NCBI RefSeq assembly: GCF_037126465.1
Contig: NC_088206.1
Location: forward strand, 25,732,790-25,796,789
DNA from: Ornithodoros turicata
Taxonomy: Eukaryota; Arthropoda; Arachnida; Ixodida; Argasidae
Direction: 5' to 3'
Length of the DNA: 64,000 nt
In this document: positions 56,917-64,000 of the stretch, piece after piece
Layout of the letters: every line of letters starts with the position of its first letter
Position numbering within the stretch: position 1 is the first letter of the stretch
Position numbers and translations under genes: made by a program
The notes under the pieces: model-generated
What the model saw: the letters and a program-made list of their open reading frames with translations, nothing else
Database searches by the model: none
What the model was told of the DNA's origin: nothing

Positions 56917-57043
56917 TGTTAGAAGAGGGCGACAACAGCCTTGTGGCGCATGAGCACTGTGTCTCGCGCACTCATTCTAGCCTGTCGTAGCCTGTCATTA
57001 AACCTGTTGTTTCGCACTGCCGCACTGCGCTCTTACTCCTTCA
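56917..57043 (+). repeat. 5' LTR of Copia element
   Basis: 127 bp, TGTTAGAAGAGGG to CCTTCA. It is identical to the 3' LTR except for A versus G at position 5. Confidence 0.95.
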
Positions 57044-57098
57044 GGTTATGGGCCCAGTTCTTGCTAATTGAACTACCGCTGCGTCAGCCGTCGGAGTT

Positions 57099-59369
57099 AT
57101 GGCAGACTCGGGCAAGTTCATGGTTGCGAAGTTGACAGACGGCAACTACCAGGCTTGGAAATTTAAGATGAGAATGCTTCTGATCCGGGAGGACACTTGG
57201 ACATACGTTGCAGACGAAGCCCCAGTGGATCCGTCGGCTGCGTGGGTTGCTGGAGATCGGAAAGCGCAAAGTACGATTTGCCTTAGCGTCGATGACAGCC
57301 AAATAGTGCACGTCTGTAACTGCTCATCGTCGAAGCAGATGTGGGATGAACTGAAGAAGGTTCATGAGAGAGCAAACCTCAGTAATAAGCTGTATTTACT
57401 GAGGAAATTATATCAGTCACGATTGGACAAGGATGAAGAGATGCCAGTCTACATAAGGCGCACATTGGAGTTGGTGGAGCGACTACGAGGAATTGGGCAA
57501 GAGATAACTGACTTCCAAGTCGCTGCTCTTCTTCTTAGCGGGCTTCCGGATTCCTACGAAGCACTGGTCACCGCACTTGATACACGGCCCGACGATGACC
57601 TCACGCTCGAATACGTAAAAGGCAAGCTTGTAGACGAATTTAAAAGGAAGCGAGAGATGACAGTTGTGTCAGCAATGACCGACTCGGAAGCGGCACTTCG
57701 TGTGCAAGGTTCCCGTGACACGAATACGTCCAGCGATACAAGAGAGTGCTTCTATTGTAAGAAGAATGGACACATCAGAAGGAACTGCGCTGCTTGGAAG
57801 GCGCAGAGAAAATCGCAGAAACAAAGAAGCAGACAGCGTGCTAAGACGGCGGTATCTCAGCACTCGTCTTCGTCGGAGATTGCTTTTCTTTTATCGAGAA
57901 ATTCTTCTGCCAAGGATTGGTACATCGACTCAGGCGCCACAAGTCATATGTGCAACGACCTGAACTTTTTCACGCGGAACTTCCGGGAGAAGACAGAAGT
58001 TGTTACAGTTGCGAACGGTCAGCACGTTTCTTCTCAAGGCGTGGGAGATGGCACCCTGCAGTGTCGGATATCGCCGTCGGTAGTCAAGACTGTTCCTGTC
58101 ACAGAAGTCCTTTACGTGCCTTCTCTGGAGGGTAACCTCCTTTCCGTGAAGAGATTAACTGGTCTCGGCAACGTGGTGACCTTCCGGGGAGACCGGTGCA
58201 CGGTTGCTAAGAATAAGCAGGTCTTGGCTACAGGAAAGCTCGAGCGGGACCTTTACCGGCTTGTGACAGCTAAGACCGAAGTGGCTAACATTACACAAGC
58301 TTCGCATCATAGGAATTGCATCCACATTTGGCACCATCGGTTAGGGCACCGAGATGCACAAGCCGTAAAGCAATTGTACAGGGATGGTTTGGCAGACGGA
58401 ATCCTTATTGAAGACTGCGACCGGCTGCTCAAATGCACAAGCTGTATAAAAGGAAAAATGAAGCGGGCATCCTTCCCAAAAGTGAGCGGTTCAAGAGCGG
58501 AAGGCGTACTGGACCTGGTACATACGGACGTTTGCGGGCCCATGAGGGTTCTTACGCCGAGCAAGAACAAGTACTTTGTAACGTTTATCGATGACTACTC
58601 TCGGTACACTGTGCTATACTTGCTAAAGTCCAAGGACGAGGTACCTTCGAAACTTAAAGAGTACCTTGCATTAGTAAAGACTAAGTTTGGCACGTACCCG
58701 AAGGTCCTGCGTGGGGACAACGGAACCGAGTACACTGGCAGTACATCTCGACTGATTCTGCGAGACTGTGGGGTTGAGCTTCAGACCACCGTTCCGTATA
58801 GCCCTCAGCAAAACGGTGTAGCAGAAAGGAAAAACCGCACACTGTGTGAGAGTGCCAGGAGCATGCTTTTTGGAGCGGATATGCCAACGACTTTTTGGGG
58901 CGAAGCCATCGTGACGGCGTGCTACCTCCAAAACCGTCTACCAGGCAGAGCAGTTCACAGAACACCTTACGAGCTGTGGCACAGCAAAAAGCCGAGCTTG
59001 GAACATCTCAGGATGTTTGGGAGTCACGTCTTCGTGCATGTTCCAAAGGAAAAACGGTCTAAATGGGATGCTCGTGCTGTCGAAGGGAGACTGGTTGGCT
59101 ACGGAGAAACTCAGAAGGGATACCGAGTACTTCTCAAGGGGAGTCATAAGATAAAGGTGACTCGGGACGCGGTAATCGATGAAGCTCCAATCATACAGAA
59201 GTTCTGCTCAGAATCGTCTCCACCATGTCACGAAGAATCAGGAGATCACCGGCTACGTCATGAAGCGGGTGCAGATAGTCCCAGCGAGATAGAAGTAGAG
59301 ATGTGGCCGAGCATATCTTCACCCGGGGAAGAAGAGGTACACCGGGAGAGGATCGAGGGACAGCCGTAG
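57099..59369 (+). CDS. Copia gag, protease and integrase
   Basis: The first long frame (756 residues) starts at ATG 57099, 55 bases after the LTR. Gag (about 1-215) resembles the UBN2-type copia gag (LYLLRKLYQSRL, LLLSGLPDSYEAL). A CCHC knuckle, CFYCKKNGHIRRNC, lies near 57750. The protease active site is WYIDSGATSHM (about 57920). Integrase follows with an HHCC finger (HHRLGH, then CTSC), the first Asp in VHTDVCGP (about 58525), the second in RGDNGTEY (about 58715) and a Glu in NGVAERKNR (about 58815). The frame ends within a 67-base overlap with the next frame. No internal stop was seen. Confidence 0.9.
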   Translation: MADSGKFMVAKLTDGNYQAWKFKMRMLLIREDTWTYVADEAPVDPSAAWVAGDRKAQSTICLSVDDSQIVHVCNCSSSKQMWDELKKVHERANLSNKLYLLRKLYQSRLDKDEEMPVYIRRTLELVERLRGIGQEITDFQVAALLLSGLPDSYEALVTALDTRPDDDLTLEYVKGKLVDEFKRKREMTVVSAMTDSEAALRVQGSRDTNTSSDTRECFYCKKNGHIRRNCAAWKAQRKSQKQRSRQRAKTAVSQHSSSSEIAFLLSRNSSAKDWYIDSGATSHMCNDLNFFTRNFREKTEVVTVANGQHVSSQGVGDGTLQCRISPSVVKTVPVTEVLYVPSLEGNLLSVKRLTGLGNVVTFRGDRCTVAKNKQVLATGKLERDLYRLVTAKTEVANITQASHHRNCIHIWHHRLGHRDAQAVKQLYRDGLADGILIEDCDRLLKCTSCIKGKMKRASFPKVSGSRAEGVLDLVHTDVCGPMRVLTPSKNKYFVTFIDDYSRYTVLYLLKSKDEVPSKLKEYLALVKTKFGTYPKVLRGDNGTEYTGSTSRLILRDCGVELQTTVPYSPQQNGVAERKNRTLCESARSMLFGADMPTTFWGEAIVTACYLQNRLPGRAVHRTPYELWHSKKPSLEHLRMFGSHVFVHVPKEKRSKWDARAVEGRLVGYGETQKGYRVLLKGSHKIKVTRDAVIDEAPIIQKFCSESSPPCHEESGDHRLRHEAGADSPSEIEVEMWPSISSPGEEEVHRERIEGQP

Positions 59370-61000
59370 CTGAGCTTCGGCGTTCGGCTAGGAGCAATAA
59401 GGGCGTCCCGCCAGACCGATTTTCCTACATCGCTCAGGCCGCGCCAACTGCTGATCCTGGGAGCTGGAAAGAAGTTCAAGCATTGCCAGCTTGTGAGAGA
59501 GTGAAGTGGATTGAGGCTGCAAACGAAGAGATTGCTTCACTTCACCAACTTAACACGTGGGCTCTTGTGGAGCTTCCCCCTGGAAAACGACCATTCGGTT
59601 GCAAATGGGTTTTCAAAACAAAGAGAGACAAAGACGGCAATGTTGAGAGATACAAGGCAAGGCTCGTTGCCCAGGGGTACTCTCAAAAATACGGAGAGGA
59701 CTACGACGCTACTTTCGCCCCCGTTGCAAAGCTTACGACCTTGCGGGTTCTTCTCACGGTATCAGCTTCACGAAAGTTGCAGGTTCGTCACTACGATGTG
59801 AAGACTGCTTTCCTCAATGGAGTGATTGAAGAAGACATATACATGAGACAGCCCGAAGGTTTCGTTTCGGTGGGTAAAGAGCATCTAGTCTGCAAGCTGC
59901 AGAGATCCCTCTATGGGCTCAAGCAGGCCGCAAGGGCATGGAACATCAAGGCAAACGAAGTCTTTCTTGAAGAGGGCTTCAGCCGTAGCGAGGCAGACCC
60001 CTGCCTCTACTTCAAGACAGAAAAAGGCAGTCGCATATATATCCTTCTCTATGTTGACGATATGCTGATTTGCCACAAGGATGATTCAGTCATTACTGGA
60101 GTCTGGAAAAGTTTGAACAAGCATTTCGAGCTCAAGGACCTTGGGCATGTCAGCCGGTACCTAGGAATCGAAATAGAGAGATCAGAAGATGGTTGCTTCT
60201 ACATCCACCAAGCTAAAAAGATCGACACCCTTCTGGAAAAACACCAGCTCATGGACGTCAAGCCTAGTCACACACCTATGGACCCCGACTACCTGAAATT
60301 TAGTGGGGATCACAGCTTACTGCCGACCAACGATCAGTACCGTCAAGCTGTCGGGGAGCTGCTGTACTTGAGCACAACTACGCGACCGGACATTGCTTGT
60401 GCCATCGGAATTCTTTGTCGTCGCGTGAGTAAGCCACGCCAGCAAGACTGGAATGCCGTGAAAAAGCTTTTACGTTACTTGAAGTACACCAGAAGCTTAA
60501 AGCTGAAGCTCTCCGGGCAGCCAGGTATGAAGCTGGAGTGCTACGTGGATGCGGATTGGGCAGGAGATGTGTCGGACCGCAAATCGACTAGCGGGTACTT
60601 CGTCCAGCTGGGAGGCAGTCCCGTCTCCTGGTCCACGAGGAAACAGATGTCTGTAGCATTGTCATCTACAGAGGCCGAATATGTCGCAGCGGCACACGCG
60701 TCACAAGAAGTTTTGTGGCTTCGACAGCTCTTACAAGTTTTTGGTTATGACCAACTTCAGCCGACCTGCCTTTACGAGGACAACCAAGGCTGCATCAAGC
60801 TTGCACTTCGCGAGGGACACAGCGCGCGAACAAAACACATTGACGTGCGACATCATCATCTCAGAGATTTGGTCCAACGCGGAGTCATACACCTGCAATA
60901 CTGCGAAACAGCCAGGATGGTCGCCGACGCATTAACCAAACCCATCCCGCGACCGCGACTACTGCTTCTGAGGGAGCACATGGGTCTCTTTGAGCATTAG
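59303..61000 (+). CDS. Copia reverse transcriptase and RNase H
   Basis: The second frame lies one base back from the first, so a -1 shift or a mutation separates them; most copia elements use a single frame. The start near 59303 may not be a real initiation site. Reverse transcriptase has WVFKTKRDKDGNVERYKARLV (about 59605), the catalytic Asp in VKTAFLNG (about 59800) and YVDDM (about 60050). RNase H has DADWAGD (about 60550) and STEAEYVA (about 60665), then TKHIDVRHH (about 60830). It ends 14 bases before the 3' LTR. No stop interrupts it. Confidence 0.9.
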   Translation: MAEHIFTRGRRGTPGEDRGTAVAELRRSARSNKGVPPDRFSYIAQAAPTADPGSWKEVQALPACERVKWIEAANEEIASLHQLNTWALVELPPGKRPFGCKWVFKTKRDKDGNVERYKARLVAQGYSQKYGEDYDATFAPVAKLTTLRVLLTVSASRKLQVRHYDVKTAFLNGVIEEDIYMRQPEGFVSVGKEHLVCKLQRSLYGLKQAARAWNIKANEVFLEEGFSRSEADPCLYFKTEKGSRIYILLYVDDMLICHKDDSVITGVWKSLNKHFELKDLGHVSRYLGIEIERSEDGCFYIHQAKKIDTLLEKHQLMDVKPSHTPMDPDYLKFSGDHSLLPTNDQYRQAVGELLYLSTTTRPDIACAIGILCRRVSKPRQQDWNAVKKLLRYLKYTRSLKLKLSGQPGMKLECYVDADWAGDVSDRKSTSGYFVQLGGSPVSWSTRKQMSVALSSTEAEYVAAAHASQEVLWLRQLLQVFGYDQLQPTCLYEDNQGCIKLALREGHSARTKHIDVRHHHLRDLVQRGVIHLQYCETARMVADALTKPIPRPRLLLLREHMGLFEH

Positions 61001-61014
61001 TTGTCGAGAGGGGG

Positions 61015-61141
61015 TGTTGGAAGAGGGCGACAACAGCCTTGTGGCGCATGAGCACTGTGTCTCGCGCACTCATTCTAGCCTGTCGTAGCCTGTCATTAAA
61101 CCTGTTGTTTCGCACTGCCGCACTGCGCTCTTACTCCTTCA
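61015..61141 (+). repeat. 3' LTR of Copia element
   Basis: 127 bp, one base different from the 5' LTR, preceded by the polypurine tract and followed by the ATCCT target duplication. Confidence 0.95.
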
Positions 61142-61459
61142 ATCCTCCCCAGTTATTCTCACGAATTATCGCAAAGAGTTGGTTGTCATCGCTGTCCGAT
61201 GAGCTGGAAAGAAACTCTTAGACCGAGCAGCACGTAATTACACGGGTGCCATAACGTACGTGTGCTACGGCGTCTGCTGCTGTCGCATGTGGCATTGCGC
61301 CTTGAGATTGCACTCCGTCGGCCGGCCGATTTACTCGGTGCGCGTCGGGGCAACTCGGCGGCACACCGAGCAGGTGCACCACGTTAATCGAAGACATCCG
61401 GTGCGCACCGGTGCAGTATATCGAAGATGCTATGAAAAATTCGTTCAACATCACATCAT

Positions 61460-61690
61460 GTCTGGCCTTGCCCACAAGTCGTAACATCACATCACCCTCA
61501 CAGCCTATCACATCATGACCCGTCATTCAGCATCAGCATCAAGCCCATCACATCATAACCCATCATTCAACACCATCACAGCCCGTCACGTCACACCCAT
61601 CATTCAAATTCAACATCACATCACAACCCACCATTCAACATCATCATCGCAGCCCATCATACCATAACCTATCATTTAACATCAGGGCCG
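61460..61690. repeat. Short tandem repeat (CATCA-rich)
   Basis: The array is built from CACATCATAACCCATCATTC and CAACATCATCACAGCC variants with a period of about 35-40 bases. 61147-61459 shows no gene. Confidence 0.7.
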
Positions 61691-62118
61691 GCCAGAGAGG
61701 GTGCAGCCTGGGATGGTCCCCGGGGTCTGGTGGCAAATTGTCTTCACGAATTAGAAACGCAATCTATGTGAGAGTAGATTTACACTTAAGGTGAGTCAGC
61801 CTATTTGTGTGGCGACATGCTGCACGGTGCTTCTGTTCTGTCTCTTTCCTCAGACATCTTTTGCCGGGGAGGGAAAAGTCGCAACTGATGGTGCTTGCAT
61901 TGCGCGCACCGTGTGTCGTCTGCTTGCCGGCGACGTGTACTCGGAGAGGGAACAAGGTAGACCAGTGCTTCCGAACCGCGATTCCGTGAACTTTGTCGTG
62001 ATTACCAACGGACCTTTTTCACAACTGCTTATGCGCATGGCTGTGGCGCCGATGAGTATGAGTGAGCCGGGCAAGCTTATCTACATGTTCAATCAGCAGT
62101 CAGCATCAGGGCAGTCAG

Positions 62119-62415
62119 CAGGGACAGCCCCTTGACGACTGCTATCATAAAAGTTTTCTATGTTTACGCAGGTTGTGGAAATCTGTCGTTGAGTGATACC
62201 AGAATCACTATGTTCCGAAGCGAATATTGCCACGCCTACAGCAACGTAACCAATGAAACAACTGACAGAAGACTATAAGAACTGTTGTCACTAGTGCCCA
62301 GTTGGCAGTCAGCAGCGAAAGCTTGAAGACTGCTATCATAAACGTTTTCTGTGTTTACGCGGGTTGTGGAAATCTGTCGTTGAGTGATATCAGAACCACT
62401 ATCTTCTGAAGCGAA
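62119..62415. repeat. Direct repeat, about 110 bp, offset about 185 bp
   Basis: GACTGCTATCATAAA and GGTTGTGGAAATCTGTCGTTG, with the surrounding text, occur twice. 62416-63683 holds no recognised gene. Confidence 0.65.
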
Positions 62416-63683
62416 CCATCGACACGTGCGACACGTCTCTCTATCCTATTTATTATTATTTCATTTTATTTATTTTTTTCTTTTGGGTATCCTCCTACCG
62501 AAACCGCATCTCACCTACGTTCGGCACCAAAGTGCAAGAAGCGCAGAAATGGCTGATTCATAAAAGAAATACCTCAGTATTTTGGTCGGGTATTACTGTC
62601 CATAGATGAACATTCAATGTTGTCGCATTGTCATTGTGTTTATGGTTCGAAGTTAGCACACGTGAAATGAATACGTTTTTGTTGTTCCTGGTGAAGGTTG
62701 AAGCTGAGCTGGAATGTAGAAATAAGTGAAGGAGTCTATTTTCCAACACGGGACAACAAGCGCACGTGTCGACAAGGAAGCTGTGGAACTCAGGAAGGGA
62801 AGTGCACGCATCCCCTCCTAAGTCTTCATCTCTGCGTTGCAAGTATTTTACTCGTCCTGCTTGTGTCCTGTGCTTGCTGTCCCCGACGTCTCATACTTTA
62901 TGGTCCGAAACAGTCATTCCGAGGTAACAAATTCATGAGAAATAGGATACCTATTGACATTAGCCAGCAGCCTAATTTTAGCCATCACAAGGAATGCTCG
63001 AGGACACATTTTAAATGAGCCCAGGGGCCACCTTATCGAAACATTTATTTTCTTGCTCAAGTGTGTCATCCAGTGTCGCTCGTTCTCATTCATTTTATTT
63101 TTCGAGCATGCTCCACTCTCCGCCCTTACCGGTACGACCAATACAACATGTCCCATACGAAATAATAAGAGGCATTTCGCAGTGGGCACATGGACTGGAG
63201 AAGAACTCTTCCTGAATTGAAATGCTTTTGAGCACGTCGTTACTTTTCCAGACAGGCAGAAGACTGTACTCCATCATTTCGTGATAGATGAGCAGATTAC
63301 GATAAGGGCGGACGCGCGACCGCAGGCGGGCGGGAACGGCACGCTAATTTTCTTTTTATTTTATTTTCGCCTCTGATCATCCCCTCCCATTTCGGAGCCA
63401 ATCAAATCTTCCTTACCTCCTCCCCAATGAAACCGGAAAAACCGTGCTGAACGTCTGCAATAGACGATGAAGGATTCCCCGTCAATCCCTTTCGTTCGAG
63501 ATCGACGTATTTTCCGAGTTTTTCAGTATTTTCCTGTGGGCATCGGCAGCGCGCTGGGCCAGAAGCATATTACGAGAGGGGGCTGGCGGTTCGCATGGCG
63601 TTCTTCCAGGACTGGTGAGAAGCTGGGGCACGGCCGCTTTGTATTCCACGCGCTCCGTGGCTGGAGATAGTAGGGCGCGGGCA

Positions 63684-63786
63684 TAGCATGCCTGCTCATT
63701 CGGCCCGGAGCGCCCGTTCAACCTCCTCCCCTATCCTCCTCTGCACCGCGCCGCTTGGGGCGCTCGCATCCTAGGGTTCCCCTCAG
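63684..63786 (+). mobile_element. Terminus of a second P-type element
   Basis: Nearly 100 bases, from GCCTGCTCATTCGGCCCGG to GGGTTCC, match the left end of the P element at 22209-22308 almost exactly. The outer terminal repeat is shortened (CATAGC then ATGCCTG, with about 17 bases missing). It lies directly upstream of a promoter-like region. Confidence 0.65.
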
Positions 63787-63859
63787 GTCACCGGAGCTCA
63801 TTCAAAACCACTGATCCCACTGATCTCCATTGTAAAAGGCTGGATCGCGGATAGGGAGC

Positions 63860-63987
63860 GCGATCGTGCGGCAACCGGCCGCCATCTTACTGTACCCAAA
63901 ACAGTCGCCGCAGCGATCATGGCAACTTCTTGCAATTACGGTCGTACCAACCGTACCGGCAATGATACCGGGCCGAAATTTCTACAA
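63860..63987 (+). other. Candidate host promoter and first coding exon, cut by window end
   Basis: GCCGCCATCTT (a YY1-type motif) at about 63880 precedes ATG 63919. The frame reads MATSCNYGRTNRTGNDTGPK and ends at a CAA-GTGAGT splice donor at 63987. The Cys-x(n)-NR start is reminiscent of a THAP first exon, but too little remains to be sure. Confidence 0.35.
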
Positions 63988-64000
63988 GTGAGTCATTCTT

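Larger units (their letters stand above)
56917..61141 (+). mobile_element. Copia LTR retrotransposon, young
   Basis: ATCCT flanks both ends (56912-56916 and 61142-61146). The two 127-bp LTRs differ at one base. A GGTTATGGGCCCAG primer site (initiator-Met tRNA type, as in copia) follows the 5' LTR, and a GTCGAGAGGGGG polypurine tract precedes the 3' LTR. Gag, protease, integrase, reverse transcriptase and RNase H are all present. Confidence 0.95.

Noticed and set aside
61791..62135. 114-residue frame with a signal-peptide-like start
   Set aside because: It starts with GTG, not ATG, and has no recognisable domain or splice context in a repeat-rich region.

Overview
The window is eukaryotic nuclear DNA made almost entirely of transposable elements nested in one another. 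GT-AG introns, THAP-domain genes, tRNA-derived SINEs, LTR and non-LTR retrotransposons and DNA transposons all point to an animal. The SINE types and the family mix (CsRn1-like Gypsy, BEL, I-group LINEs, P and Harbinger elements, Mavericks) suggest an arthropod, most likely a chelicerate such as a hard tick. The host assignment is inference. No bacterial operons, rRNA genes or CRISPR arrays were seen.

Layout. (1) 1-5.66 kb: the right part of a Maverick/Polinton (adintovirus-like) element, plus strand: end of the capsid gene, adenovirus-type protease, a small antisense gene, a spliced gene of unknown function and protein-primed DNA polymerase B. (2) 5.66-6.73 kb: a spacer with hairpins. (3) 6.73-29.96 kb: a second Maverick copy in the opposite orientation, tail-to-tail with the first, lacking PolB and split by many later insertions: a MITE, a 5'-truncated LINE (8996-12185), a tRNA-like SINE, an internally deleted mariner, a small BEL-type LTR element (14924-16288), an 11.8-kb segment with hAT-like ends (16476-28248) and a 1.2-kb palindrome (28445-29658). 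Its capsid gene alone is cut into four pieces by three insertions. The 11.8-kb segment carries a spliced THAP gene with its promoter, a complete PIF/Harbinger element (17404-20954) and a complete P-type element with an intact 913-residue transposase (22188-27438).

(4) 30-40 kb: imperfect direct repeats into which a nearly full-length but frameshifted I-type LINE (32455-38190) has inserted. (5) 40.2-44.9 kb: a 3'-truncated Gypsy element abutting an internally deleted P element. (6) 45-56.9 kb: LINE remnants, a second copy of the tRNA-like SINE, a hAT-like MITE, another SINE family and a 170-178-bp tandem satellite. (7) 56.9-61.1 kb: a young Copia element with near-identical LTRs. (8) 61.1-64 kb: short repeats, a second P-element terminus and a candidate host promoter with a first exon cut by the window edge.

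The genes do not form a host pathway; they are replication, capsid, transposase and retroelement genes. The nesting gives a relative chronology: the Maverick is oldest, then hAT-like, BEL, mariner, LINE, SINE and palindrome insertions, then Harbinger and P inside the hAT-like segment. All boundaries were read by eye from terminal repeats and target-site duplications, without alignment software.
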